This document shows, one piece after another, positions 40,342 through 48,623 of a DNA stretch of 64,000 nucleotides. Under the pieces are notes generated by a model. It saw nothing but the letters and a program-made list of their open reading frames with translations. It was not told the DNA's origin and ran no database searches. The stretch comes from Lactobacillus sp. LL6 (GTDB lineage: Bacteria > Bacillota > Bacilli > Lactobacillales > Lactobacillaceae), in assembly GCF_007570935.1 (NCBI RefSeq), contig NZ_VLLR01000001.1, forward strand, positions 248,001-312,000, written 5' to 3'. Position 1 is the stretch's first letter. Every line of letters begins with the position of its first letter. The position numbers and the translations under genes are program-made.

Positions 40342-41271
40342 ATGAAATTAAGTCGTAAATTAGTTATGGTATCAGCTGCGGCATTGATGGCAGTTAGTCC
40401 ACTTGCTGCACCAGTAGTTAACTCAAGTGTTGCTCAAGCTGCAACTAAGAAGTCTTCAAGCACAGTTCATAAGACTTATGGTAAGAACAGTAAGGTTACT
40501 GTTACTAAGAGCCAAAACTTTGTAAATGAAAATGGTAAGAAAACCTCAAAGAAAGCACCTAAGGGTGGCGAATACATCATTTGGGATGTTAAAGAAATCA
40601 ATGGTGAAACTTACTACAGCATTCAAACTGATCTTAAGTATTGGATTCCAGCAGTAAACACTAAGGGTAAAGTTGAATACAAGACTGGTTCAACTACTGT
40701 AACTCTTACTACAGATGGCAAGAAAGTAGTTCAAACTGAATCTTCCTCAAAGAAGTCTACTAAGACTGCAACAAAGAAGACTACTAAGTCAGACAAGAAG
40801 TCAGAATCAAAAGCAGATTCAAAGAAGGCAACTGCAAAGAAGACCACTAAGTCAGACAAGAAATCAGAATCAAAGACTGCTTCAAAGAAAGAAACTGCAA
40901 AGAAGACCACTAAGTCAGACAAAAAGTCAGAATCAAAGACTGCTTCAAAGAAAGAAACTGCAAAGAAGACTACTAAGTCAGACAAGAAATCAGAATCAAA
41001 AGCAGATTCAAAGAAGGCAACTACAACAAAGAAGTCAACTAAGAAAGCAACTATTAAACCTGTAAAGATTACTGCAACAAAGAAGACTCCAGTTGTTGAT
41101 AAAGATGGTAAGAAAGTTAAGACTTACATGGGTTCAAAGAAATACACTATCATTGGTAAGGGTGTAACTGTTAACGGTTTAGGCACCAAGAAGATCAATG
41201 GTAAGACTTACTACGCTTTGCAACCTAACCACTACTACGTATTAGCATCAGACTTTAAGACTGCTAAGTAG
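40342..41271 (+). CDS. SLAP-domain exported protein 3 with Lys/Ser/Thr repeat stalk
   Basis: A 309-residue protein. The signal peptide MKLSRKLVMVSAAALMAVSP is nearly the same as in protein 4. A first SLAP-like unit lies at about 45-120. Residues about 145-228 are four near-identical 21-residue repeats (K-K-T-T-K-S-D-K-K-S-E-S-K-x-x-S-K-K-x-T-A), probably an extended positively charged stalk through the cell wall. A second SLAP unit follows at about 245-305. Codons are strongly biased, which suggests high expression. Confidence 0.85.
   Translation: MKLSRKLVMVSAAALMAVSPLAAPVVNSSVAQAATKKSSSTVHKTYGKNSKVTVTKSQNFVNENGKKTSKKAPKGGEYIIWDVKEINGETYYSIQTDLKYWIPAVNTKGKVEYKTGSTTVTLTTDGKKVVQTESSSKKSTKTATKKTTKSDKKSESKADSKKATAKKTTKSDKKSESKTASKKETAKKTTKSDKKSESKTASKKETAKKTTKSDKKSESKADSKKATTTKKSTKKATIKPVKITATKKTPVVDKDGKKVKTYMGSKKYTIIGKGVTVNGLGTKKINGKTYYALQPNHYYVLASDFKTAK
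40774..41025 (+). repeat. Four tandem 63-bp repeats coding the Lys/Ser stalk
   Basis: Units begin at 40774, 40837, 40900 and 40963. They differ by few bases and keep the reading frame. Slippage could change copy number between strains. Confidence 0.9.
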
Positions 41272-41294
41272 TTACAAATTATTTACATTTTTAT

Positions 41295-41333
41295 AAGAAG
41301 ATGGTATCAAAATTGAACCGTCTTCTTTTTTTG
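41295..41333 (+). terminator. Terminator after SLAP protein 3
   Basis: AGAAGATGGT pairs with ACCGTCTTCT (one G-T), then a T-run. Confidence 0.85.
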
Positions 41334-41414
41334 CGTTATAATGTAGTTAATGTACCCATTATGGGAAATGAAGTGTAATTTAGAATAATTAGATATTATG
41401 AGGTTGAAAATTTT

Positions 41415-43265
41415 ATGAAGTTAAGTCGCAAGTTAATAATGGTATCAGCTGCAGCATTAATGGGTGTCAGCCCTATTGTTGCTCCAGTTGTAAGTTCAAA
41501 TGTGGCACAAGCTGCAACTAAGAAGACCACTAACTCTAATAGTAAGACTACTAAGAGTGGAGATGAGACTAAGCTTGGCTCTAATGCTTACATTTATGAT
41601 AAAAATGGTAAGCGTAACACTAACTATAAATACGAGGGTAAAGTTTGGAAGTCAATTGGTAAAGGTTCAACTATTCAAACTTATGGCACAACTACTATTA
41701 ATGGTACTGTTTACTTTGATATTGGTAACGGCAATTACATTAAAGCTGGTAATGTTGCTACAGTAAATGGTAAAAAGTACACTACTTCTTCAACCAAGAC
41801 TTCTACTACTTCAAAGAAAACTACCACTACTAAAAAGACAAGTTCAGATAAAACAGCTACTTCAAAAAAAGCTGATACTAATTCAATTCAATTGATTAAA
41901 AATGCCTACGTTTATGATAAAAACGGTAAACGTATTAAGTCAGCAGGTACTTTGAAGAAGGGCTCAAGTGTTGAATATATTTCAACAGTAACCATTAAGA
42001 ACAAGAAGTACTTAGATTTAGGTAAGGGTCAGTATATTAAAGTTGGCAATGTAAATGCTGATGATATTATTGATGATAATACACCAACTGGTACTTTAAC
42101 TCATAATGCTTATGTTTATGATAAAAATGGTAAGCGTATTAAGTCAGCTAAAACTTTGAAAAAAGGTGCTACTATTAAGTACACTGGAACTAAAACAATC
42201 AAGGGTAAAGAATATTACAATTTAGGCAAAGGTCAATTTGTAAAAGCTGCTAATGTAAAACCTGATGTAGATGATCAACAAGGCGATGATGAAAACGTAA
42301 AGAATACTTACGTTAAGTTGATTAAGAATGCTTACATTTATGATGAAAATGGTAAGCGTGTAGCAAACACAGGTCTTTTGTTCAAAGGTCTTGAATATCA
42401 AACTGTAGGAGACGGCGCTAGAAAGATTAATGACGTATGGTACTACCAAATTGGTCATAATCAGTTCATTAAGGCAGTTAATGCAGTTGTTTCAAGTGGA
42501 GATGCTCTTATTCCAGCTGACGAAGATCCTGCTAAGCCAAATGCAGATGCAGACGCAACTTTAGGTACTACAATTGCAACTTGGAAGACTGGTGCATCAC
42601 TTTACAATTCTAATGGTGTAGTAAAGCCAAATACTTATTTTGGACAAGGTCACCAAGCTCGTGTAAATAAACTTCTTTACATTTGGGTAAAGGCAGAAAA
42701 TAAGGCAGAATTGTTCTACCAAGTAGCTAGTGCAAAAGACAGTTATGTAAAGGCTGATGTAGTTGATGTTAAGGATTCAACTTTAGCTATTTCAAATACT
42801 CAAGAAGAAGCTAAGAACTTGGCAACTCCAGCAACTACCGAAACTAAGCAAGGATTAGTAGCTGCAATTAATGCTGCAGAAGCTGTTAAGAAGGAAGCTG
42901 CTTATACTTTAGCTTCTCCAACTTCAAAGCAAAACTTTGATAAGGCATTGCAAGCGGCAAAGGATATTAATGAATCTGTAAATGCTAATATGGCAGAAGT
43001 TAATACTAATCTTAATGCTTTAGTTGCTGCCCAAGGTCAATTAAACGGTAGAAAGGTTCAAGTAACTGATTTGAACAACTTGTCAGCGAGCGAACAAGAA
43101 CAAATTATTCAAGTTGTTGCTAATGCAGAAGGTGTTCCAACAAGTTCAGTTAAGTTCTCTGGTAATTCTAATATAGAAGTTACAAGTGCAACTGGTTATG
43201 TTTCAACTAAGCCTGTAACTGATTACGCTACTGCAACTCCTCAAACTGCAGCAAGTGTAAACTAA
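41415..43265 (+). CDS. SLAP-domain exported protein 4 (multi-domain)
   Basis: A 616-residue exported protein. The signal peptide MKLSRKLIMVSAAALMGVSP matches protein 3. The mature N-terminal two-thirds has four SLAP-like units (about 50-115, 155-215, 225-280, 295-360), each with N-A-Y-x-Y-D-K/E-N-G-K-R and an end like Y-I-K-x-x-N-V. A further W-K-T-G-A-S-L-Y unit lies at about 395-450. The C-terminal part is helical (A-K-N-L-A-T-P-A-T, then Q-A-A-K-D-I-N-E-S-V-N) and has no LPXTG anchor. It is probably held on the wall by its SLAP units. Confidence 0.85.
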   Translation: MKLSRKLIMVSAAALMGVSPIVAPVVSSNVAQAATKKTTNSNSKTTKSGDETKLGSNAYIYDKNGKRNTNYKYEGKVWKSIGKGSTIQTYGTTTINGTVYFDIGNGNYIKAGNVATVNGKKYTTSSTKTSTTSKKTTTTKKTSSDKTATSKKADTNSIQLIKNAYVYDKNGKRIKSAGTLKKGSSVEYISTVTIKNKKYLDLGKGQYIKVGNVNADDIIDDNTPTGTLTHNAYVYDKNGKRIKSAKTLKKGATIKYTGTKTIKGKEYYNLGKGQFVKAANVKPDVDDQQGDDENVKNTYVKLIKNAYIYDENGKRVANTGLLFKGLEYQTVGDGARKINDVWYYQIGHNQFIKAVNAVVSSGDALIPADEDPAKPNADADATLGTTIATWKTGASLYNSNGVVKPNTYFGQGHQARVNKLLYIWVKAENKAELFYQVASAKDSYVKADVVDVKDSTLAISNTQEEAKNLATPATTETKQGLVAAINAAEAVKKEAAYTLASPTSKQNFDKALQAAKDINESVNANMAEVNTNLNALVAAQGQLNGRKVQVTDLNNLSASEQEQIIQVVANAEGVPTSSVKFSGNSNIEVTSATGYVSTKPVTDYATATPQTAASVN

Positions 43266-43283
43266 ATATAAGATAAAGATTAA

Positions 43284-43315
43284 GAAAACGCATCCTGGTG
43301 AGGGATGCGTTTTTG
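43284..43315 (+). terminator. Terminator after SLAP protein 4
   Basis: AAAACGCATCC pairs with GGATGCGTTTT, then a short T-run. Confidence 0.9.
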
Positions 43316-43391
43316 GATACAGCAATGTAAAAATAAAGTATAATTAATGATGAAACGTCATTAATTATATTTTTTTCGAAAGGAAAAGTAT

Positions 43392-44804
43392 ATGAAAAAT
43401 AAAATTAAAATTATAGGTATAGCAGCAGCTACTTTACTTACTGTTGCACCTGTAGTGACACCAGTAGCATTAAAATCACCATCTAAAGCTTTAGCAGCTA
43501 CATATGTAAGTGAAGCAGATAGAACAAGTTACTTTACTTATAATGGTCAAAGATATGCTGGTCAATTTAACAACGGCAACGGCGTAGAAATATATACAGG
43601 TAAAATTACTTTACAAGCTTTACTTGATAAAGCTAAAGCTTTAGCTCCATTTCATCCTGGAAATAAAGACCAAAAGATGACTACTACTACTTCTGAATTG
43701 TATAATCAATTAACTAGTTTGGGAATTTCTGTTACCAAAAATGATTCACAAGGTGAAGTTACTATTCCTAATAAAGATTTTAATGTTACTTTAGAAGGAA
43801 CAGATCCGATTGAAAAGTTAGGTAAGTCATCCATCTCCATTCCGTTTCATCCAATTGAGAGAACTGATTCTCCACTAATTAGTGTGCATTATACTCAAAA
43901 CGGTGTAGAAGTAAATAACGTAGTTCAAGATCAAACTTTTGAAGTTGCTCCAAATTCTAAGTTTGCTCCCACTAATTTTGTAAGTAGTGATGGAACAAGA
44001 TATACTTTCACTGCTAGTGAATCAAGCGATAATAATACTAGTGTAAAAGTAAGTGGTGATGGAAATGAAGTTGATACTTCAAAATCAAATTCTCACTATA
44101 AAGTAACTTTAAGTGCTACTAATAGACAAGGTAAAACAACAAAAGCAACATATACTGTAGTAGTTAAGCCAGAAGGTAAATATAGAGTCTATGGTGACAA
44201 TGCTACCTATATTCATTATTATTCATACAATAAGAGTAATAATAACATGCTTCCAGCTGGAGCAACTATTAGTAATGGAACAGAACTTTATATTGGAAGT
44301 AAATCCATGATTCTAAACGGAACTTCATATATTCAATTTTCACAAAAATCCCAAGCAGATGTTGATAAAAGTTCATACTATATCGAAATGAAGTATTTAA
44401 CTTTGAATCAAAAAGTACCTAAGGTAGTTACTAAGACCATTATGCATAAAGCTTTGGTATATGATGCAGGCGGTGGTTCGAAATTTAGAAAGTTAGCAGC
44501 TTACACGAAAGTTCAAGTAAATGAAGAACCAGTTATTATTAGAGGTGAAAAGTACTATAAAGTTGCTGATAGACCAGACTACCTCAAAGCTTCAAATATT
44601 GACGGCACTGAACGTACTCTCAAGCATAATGCATATATTTACGCAACAAGTACTCGCCGTGCAGATCGTAAGGTATTGAAGAAAGGAACCAAGATTACAA
44701 CTTATGGCGGTTCTTACAAGTTTAAGAATGGCAAGAGATATTATCGTGTTGAAGGAGCAACTAAGACGAATAAGAGATATGTTAAAGTTGCAAACTTTGA
44801 ATAA
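43392..44804 (+). CDS. Exported surface protein 5 with C-terminal SLAP-like units
   Basis: A 470-residue secreted protein. The signal is MKNKIKIIGIAAATLLTVAP, cut near A-L-A-A. Residues about 35-270 are unlike the other SLAP proteins; they contain beta-rich stretches (E-V-A-P-N-S-K-F, S-A-T-N-R-Q-G-K-T-T-K-A-T-Y-T-V-V-V) like a bacterial Ig-type fold. Three SLAP-like segments close the protein (about 270-345, 350-405 and 410-470, ending R-Y-V-K-V-A-N-F). Likely a wall-bound surface protein; the ligand is unknown. Confidence 0.8.
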   Translation: MKNKIKIIGIAAATLLTVAPVVTPVALKSPSKALAATYVSEADRTSYFTYNGQRYAGQFNNGNGVEIYTGKITLQALLDKAKALAPFHPGNKDQKMTTTTSELYNQLTSLGISVTKNDSQGEVTIPNKDFNVTLEGTDPIEKLGKSSISIPFHPIERTDSPLISVHYTQNGVEVNNVVQDQTFEVAPNSKFAPTNFVSSDGTRYTFTASESSDNNTSVKVSGDGNEVDTSKSNSHYKVTLSATNRQGKTTKATYTVVVKPEGKYRVYGDNATYIHYYSYNKSNNNMLPAGATISNGTELYIGSKSMILNGTSYIQFSQKSQADVDKSSYYIEMKYLTLNQKVPKVVTKTIMHKALVYDAGGGSKFRKLAAYTKVQVNEEPVIIRGEKYYKVADRPDYLKASNIDGTERTLKHNAYIYATSTRRADRKVLKKGTKITTYGGSYKFKNGKRYYRVEGATKTNKRYVKVANFE

Positions 44805-44815
44805 AATAGCTAAAG

Positions 44816-44849
44816 AAAAAATCGCTTCTCATGTGAGGAGCGATTTTTG
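44816..44849. terminator. Bidirectional terminator between surface protein 5 and dhaM
   Basis: AAAAATCGCTTCTC pairs with GAGGAGCGATTTTT with runs on both strands. Confidence 0.9.
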
Positions 44850-44862
44850 TATGCATTGATAA

Positions 44863-45231
44863 TTATTTGATTTTTAATGGTTTCAATTGTTTTTCGACAT
44901 AATCCAAATCTGCATCCGCCTGAATAAGGCTTGCTGCAGTATATGCACCTTCGATAAAGGCTACATCGTAAAGGTGAACTTTCTTATTAGACATCTCCAT
45001 AGCCATTTCTAGATTCATTTTAGCACTGCCCAAATCATAAAAAGCTAATAGTTCATCGGCATCATTTTCATCAAAGGCTTTCATAATTTTTTCCATGCTT
45101 GTGCCAATTTCACCGTCATTTGTTCCACCAGCAGTAGTAATGGTTACGTCGCTTGCTACTTGATCGAGGAGCTTTTTAAGTCCTTGGGGAATTTCTGGAA
45201 CATGAGAAACAAGTACAATTCCTAAACTCAT
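44863..45231 (-). CDS. dhaM: DhaM, phosphoryl donor of PTS dihydroxyacetone kinase
   Basis: DhaM is an EIIA-mannose-like protein that passes phosphate from HPr to ADP bound in DhaL. At 122 residues it is the short single-domain form. The phosphorylated His10 is in VLVSHVPEI, and G-T-N-D-G-E-I-G-T-S and Y-D-L-G-S-A-x-M-N are conserved. Its start overlaps the dhaL stop (ATGA), and it is the last gene of dhaKLM. Confidence 0.94.
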   Translation of the reverse strand: MSLGIVLVSHVPEIPQGLKKLLDQVASDVTITTAGGTNDGEIGTSMEKIMKAFDENDADELLAFYDLGSAKMNLEMAMEMSNKKVHLYDVAFIEGAYTAASLIQADADLDYVEKQLKPLKIK

Positions 45232-45812
45232 AATAATCCCTCCGTTTCAAGCATTGCACTAAAGAGGTAGCCACTTGATTGTGCACCGGGGTCAATATGA
45301 CCTTTTGAACGTTCTCCTAAGTAACTTGCACGTCCTTTTTTGGCAATCATATCTTTAGTTGATTCAACTGCGTTATTAATGGAATCTTCAGTTAAGGTAT
45401 TGTTTTTAACTTCAGGAATTAATTCTTCCCAAACGTCCACCATTGTCTTGTCGCCTTTTTGAGCGCCACCGCGTTTTTTTATTCCTGATAAGGCAGCTTG
45501 CAATAATTCATTTAAATCATTAGTTTCTGCGCTCTTTTTTGCCATTTCAAGAAAAGCTGTCCCATATAATGGACCAGATGCTCCGCCAACTGTGGAAATA
45601 AGAGCCATAGCAATTTTCTTAAGACCGTTTTGAATATTATCAGGAGCAGGAGTGAGGCTCTTGGCTACCGCCTGCATCCCTCGATCCATATTAAAACCAT
45701 GGTCACTGTCCCCAATCGGGGTATCCAAATCACTCAAGTAATCTTTATTTTCATGCACTTTTTGTGCGAAATTATTCATCCAGTTAGTTAAAGTTTCTAC
45801 AGTTAATGTCAT
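45228..45812 (-). CDS. dhaL: DhaL, ADP-binding subunit of dihydroxyacetone kinase
   Basis: DhaL holds ADP as a fixed cofactor and phosphorylates dihydroxyacetone on DhaK. The 194-residue protein has the Mg-ADP aspartate motif in P-I-G-D-S-D-H-G-F-N-M-D-R-G-M (about residue 33), the G-G-A-S-G-P-L-Y-G loop (about 77) and the late S-Y-L-G-E-R-S-x-G-H-I-D-P-G-A (about 165). It overlaps dhaM by 4 bases. Confidence 0.95.
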   Translation of the reverse strand: MTLTVETLTNWMNNFAQKVHENKDYLSDLDTPIGDSDHGFNMDRGMQAVAKSLTPAPDNIQNGLKKIAMALISTVGGASGPLYGTAFLEMAKKSAETNDLNELLQAALSGIKKRGGAQKGDKTMVDVWEELIPEVKNNTLTEDSINNAVESTKDMIAKKGRASYLGERSKGHIDPGAQSSGYLFSAMLETEGLL

Positions 45813-45824
45813 ATTATTTGTCCT

Positions 45825-46820
45825 TTACCAGCCAATTGTTTCTACAGGATAGTTTAAGTAATCAAGCCACTTATCATCTTTGATTTCAAATAAAGTGATT
45901 GAAATACCAGCCATATCAATTGAAGTCATGTAATTGCCAACTTTGGTAAATGCAGGTTTAACACCAAATTCTTCTAGTTCATTAAGTACATCATGAGTAA
46001 AAATAAACTGTTCCATTAACGGTGTTGCACCCAAGCCATTAATCATCATGGCGTATTTTTTATCGCCTGATAGGTTCATTTCATCATCAAGTTTTTCAAG
46101 TAGTTCTTTGGCTAAGTCTTTAGATGGCTTGATTTTTTCACGGCGATATCCTGGTTCACTATGGATACCTACACCATATTCAATTTCGTCATCCTTTAAT
46201 ACAAAACCAGGCTTACCAGTTTCTGGATTTGTGGCAGCTTTCAGAGCAACAGCAATAGTTTTAATATTAGGCAAAATATCTTGACCTAACTTTTGTAGTT
46301 TATCTAAGTCCATTCCTTCTTGAGCAGCTGCTCCTAAAACTTTATGAACAAGAATTGTCCCAGCAACTCCGCGTCTACCTTGAGTATAGGTGCTATTTTC
46401 AACAGCAATATCGTCGTCAACTATGATGGTTTTAACTTCGATGTCATCCATGGAAGCTAAATCTTTTGCCATGTCAAAATTCATAACATCCCCAGAATAA
46501 TTTTTTACTACAAGTAAGACTCCTTTTCCCTGATTACAAGCCTTAATTGCTGCATAAGCTTGGTCAGGAGTTGGAGAAGTGAAAATTTGCCCGCAAACAG
46601 CTGCACTAAGCATTCCTTTTCCAACATAACCGGCATGTGCTGGTTCATGACCGCTACCGCCGCCGCTAACAAGACCAACTTTTCCTTTCATTGAGTCCTT
46701 GTTACTTCTAACAACCGCTTCGGCGTTCTTAACTTTTTCAATGTATTGCGGATAAGCCCGAACCATTCCATCAACCATTTCTGAAACAATATTTTTTGGA
46801 TCATTTATTATTTTTTTCAT
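45825..46820 (-). CDS. dhaK: DhaK, dihydroxyacetone-binding subunit
   Basis: DhaK binds dihydroxyacetone covalently through a His. The 331-residue protein has the G-G-G-S-G-H-E-P-A-H-A-G-Y loop (about residue 55) and the covalent His in the VGIHSEPGYRRE motif (about residue 220). First gene of dhaKLM, which feeds triose into glycolysis from glycerol or DHA. A probable cre site precedes it. Together with a glycerol dehydrogenase elsewhere it would let the cell use glycerol; that is inference. Confidence 0.96.
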   Translation of the reverse strand: MKKIINDPKNIVSEMVDGMVRAYPQYIEKVKNAEAVVRSNKDSMKGKVGLVSGGGSGHEPAHAGYVGKGMLSAAVCGQIFTSPTPDQAYAAIKACNQGKGVLLVVKNYSGDVMNFDMAKDLASMDDIEVKTIIVDDDIAVENSTYTQGRRGVAGTILVHKVLGAAAQEGMDLDKLQKLGQDILPNIKTIAVALKAATNPETGKPGFVLKDDEIEYGVGIHSEPGYRREKIKPSKDLAKELLEKLDDEMNLSGDKKYAMMINGLGATPLMEQFIFTHDVLNELEEFGVKPAFTKVGNYMTSIDMAGISITLFEIKDDKWLDYLNYPVETIGW

Positions 46821-46875
46821 TATTTGTATCTTCTCTCTAAAAAACAGTGAGTAAGTACTACATATCTATTGTACT

Positions 46876-46889
46876 AGAAACCGCTTTCT
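46876..46889 (-). promoter_or_regulatory. Probable cre site (CcpA) upstream of dhaK
   Basis: AGAAACCGCTTTCT matches the cre core (TGAAANCGNTTNCA) and is near-palindromic. It lies 55-70 bases upstream of dhaK, just before a TACAAT box on the minus strand, where CcpA binding would block the promoter in glucose. Confidence 0.7.
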
Positions 46890-47005
46890 TATTAAAGTAA
46901 GACATAAGATGCTAAAATATAAGTGAATATTGATTGAATATTCGTTCCATTTCGTTTGATGTCTGCTAAAATAGTATAGTAGTTATAAATTTTACGGAGG
47001 AAACT

Positions 47006-47980
47006 ATGTCTTACAAAGACGATTTGATGATTTTTGCCCTTAATTCAAATGTGCCACTCGCACAAAAGATTGCCGACCGTGTTGGTGTTCCACTCTCTAA
47101 GTCTAGTGTTGAACGCTTCAGCGACGGTGAAATTCAAATTAATATTGATGAATCTGTGCGTGGTAAGGATGTTTATTTGATTCAATCAACTAGTGATCCA
47201 GTAAATGACAATTTAATGGAATTACTTATTATGATTGATGCTGTACGTCGTGCTAGTGCTCGTACAATTAACATTGTAATGCCATACTATGGCTATGCTC
47301 GTCAAGACCGCAAGACTCGCGCTCGTGAACCAATCACAGCTAAGCTTGTTGCAGATATGCTTCAAACAGCTGGTGCTGATCGTGTTCTTTCACTTGACTT
47401 GCACGCACCACAAATTCAAGGATTCTTTGATATTCCAGTAGATAACTTAATGGGTGCTCCACTTCTTGCAGATTACTTCTTGAAGAATGATTTGGAAAAA
47501 GATGCCGTAGTTGTTTCACCAGACCACGGTGGTGTTACTCGTGCTAGAAAATTGGCTGAATTCTTAGGCACTAATATTGCTATTGTTGATAAGCGTCGTC
47601 CTAAGGCTAATGTAGCTGAAGTTATGAACATCATTGGTGATGTTAAAGGCAAGCGTGCAATTATCATTGACGATATGATTGATACTGCTGGTACTATTAC
47701 TTTAGCTGCTCAAGCTTTAATTGATGCTGGTGCTACTGAAGTTTATGCTTCAGCTACTCATGCAGTATTATCAGGTCCTGCCATTAAACGTCTTAATGAT
47801 TCTCCAATTAAGAACTTGGTTTTGACTGATTCAATCAACCAACCAGCTGAAAAGAAGCTCGACAAGATGCTTTTAGTTTCTGTTGGACCACTTATGGGGG
47901 ATGCAATCAAGATGATTCAAGATCACGAACCATTGAGTCCATTATTCAATACACGTTACCAAGAAGAAGAACGTGCATAG
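47006..47980 (+). CDS. prs: Ribose-phosphate pyrophosphokinase (PRPP synthase)
   Basis: Prs makes PRPP for nucleotide, His and Trp synthesis. The 324-residue class I enzyme has [11 protein letters not shown] (about residue 131), the flexible V-S-P-D-H-G-G region and the PRPP-binding [11 protein letters not shown] (about 222). Codons are strongly biased, as for a highly expressed gene. The last 120 coding bases are part of a 125-bp perfect repeat found again at 51733-51857, so the present C-terminus may have been supplied by an inserted element. GGAGG precedes the ATG. Confidence 0.97.
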   Translation: MSYKDDLMIFALNSNVPLAQKIADRVGVPLSKSSVERFSDGEIQINIDESVRGKDVYLIQSTSDPVNDNLMELLIMIDAVRRASARTINIVMPYYGYARQDRKTRAREPITAKLVADMLQTAGADRVLSLDLHAPQIQGFFDIPVDNLMGAPLLADYFLKNDLEKDAVVVSPDHGGVTRARKLAEFLGTNIAIVDKRRPKANVAEVMNIIGDVKGKRAIIIDDMIDTAGTITLAAQALIDAGATEVYASATHAVLSGPAIKRLNDSPIKNLVLTDSINQPAEKKLDKMLLVSVGPLMGDAIKMIQDHEPLSPLFNTRYQEEERA

Positions 47981-47985
47981 TTAAA
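47861..47985 (+). repeat. Left copy of a 125-bp direct repeat (prs 3' end)
   Basis: Starts GACAAGATGCTTTTAG and covers the last 40 codons of prs including stop plus TTAAA. It is identical base for base to 51733-51857. Sequences outside both ends differ sharply. The copies are 3,872 bp apart and bracket the bacteriocin locus. Confidence 0.97.
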
Positions 47986-47998
47986 AATAATAAGTAAT

Positions 47999-48034
47999 AG
48001 TAGTAAGATTTCATATCTTACTACTATTTTTTTG
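47999..48034 (+). terminator. Terminator behind the left prs end
   Basis: AGTAGTAAGAT pairs with ATCTTACTACT, then a T-run. It is different from the hairpin behind the right copy, so it probably arrived with the inserted segment. Confidence 0.9.
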
Positions 48035-48081
48035 TGTATATTTAAAGTTGAAATTTTTAGATGGATAGTATTAGTGTGCCG

Positions 48082-48106
48082 TATTATAGTTGAAAAATAT
48101 TATAGT
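48082..48106 (+). promoter_or_regulatory. Possible direct-repeat regulator site upstream of the bacteriocin genes
   Basis: TATTATAGT occurs at 48082-48090 and again at 48098-48106. Bacteriocin promoters of this class often carry paired 9-bp response-regulator sites, but those are usually about 21 bases apart; these are 16. No regulator gene is in the locus. Confidence 0.3.
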
Positions 48107-48165
48107 GAACTTAATATAAAAATTTTAATTTATTAAAAAACTATTCAAATAAATTTTTATATACT

Positions 48166-48193
48166 TTGAAAGCAGATACAAAAGAATTATAAT
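48166..48193 (+). promoter_or_regulatory. Promoter of the bacteriocin locus
   Basis: TTGAAA at 48166-48171 and TATAAT at 48188-48193 with a 16-base spacer; the first peptide starts 42 bases downstream. Confidence 0.7.
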
Positions 48194-48234
48194 ATGGATG
48201 AAAAGATAAATATCGTTGAATAAGGAGGTTAGTT

Positions 48235-48396
48235 ATGAAAGAGAAAAAATTTGAACAAGTTTCAGATGAGGAATTGGAAAGAGTCTCAGGTGGAAGGAGA
48301 CGCACAAGTAGTTGGCAGAAAGACATTGGTGAGTTTTTAAATGGATTTTTGCATGGATGGATGGTTATTCCAAATAAGAAGAAGGGAAGTAATTAA
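48235..48396 (+). CDS. Double-glycine bacteriocin peptide A (class IIb-like)
   Basis: A 53-residue peptide with a strong AAGGAGG site. The 20-residue leader MKEKKFEQVSDEELERVSGG is a standard double-glycine leader, cut by a C39 peptidase after GG. The mature 33 residues begin R-R-R-T-S-S-W and contain G-E-F-L-N-G-F-L-H-G-W, with a GxxxG helix-packing motif (G-F-L-H-G), then a basic tail K-K-K-G-S-N. Such motifs are typical of two-peptide bacteriocins. Peptide B starts one base after its stop. I do not recognise the mature sequence from a named bacteriocin. Confidence 0.85.
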   Translation: MKEKKFEQVSDEELERVSGGRRRTSSWQKDIGEFLNGFLHGWMVIPNKKKGSN

Positions 48397-48397
48397 T

Positions 48398-48601
48398 ATG
48401 AAAGAATCAGAATTAAAGAAATTTGAATCTGTAAAAGACGATAACTTAGAAAAAATTGTGGGTGGTCGTCGTCATCACCATAGTAGAGCATATCATGATG
48501 GATGGGTTACTGGTAAAGTTGCAAGTATAGTGGGTACTGTAGCAAGTATTGGAGTAGGAATTGCAGGTTTATGCTTCGCTGCTAAAAGTAATAAAAAATA
48601 A
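48398..48601 (+). CDS. Double-glycine bacteriocin peptide B (class IIb-like)
   Basis: A 67-residue peptide with a 23-residue double-glycine leader (ending N-L-E-K-I-V-G-G). The mature 44 residues begin with a His-rich, basic head (R-R-H-H-H-S-R-A-Y-H) and continue into a hydrophobic helix with GxxxA and SxxxG spacing (G-T-V-A-S-I-G-V-G-I-A-G), then C and a basic A-A-K-S-N-K-K end. It fits the second partner of a two-peptide pore-former. The single mature Cys and the five His in the head are unusual details. Its ribosome site is inside the end of peptide A, so the two are coupled. Confidence 0.85.
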   Translation: MKESELKKFESVKDDNLEKIVGGRRHHHSRAYHDGWVTGKVASIVGTVASIGVGIAGLCFAAKSNKK

Positions 48602-48623
48602 AAACAACTGTTGAGGCTATAAA

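Noticed and set aside
40731-40985. Minus-strand 84-codon frame with a repeated F-F-A-V pattern
   Set aside because: It is the shadow of the 63-bp coding repeat on the plus strand and has no ribosome site.
40774-41025. Tandem repeats as a CRISPR array
   Set aside because: The units are directly joined with no spacers and stay in the reading frame of a surface protein.
48141-48326. Minus-strand frame over the bacteriocin promoter
   Set aside because: It is the shadow of peptide A and the promoter region and has no ribosome site.
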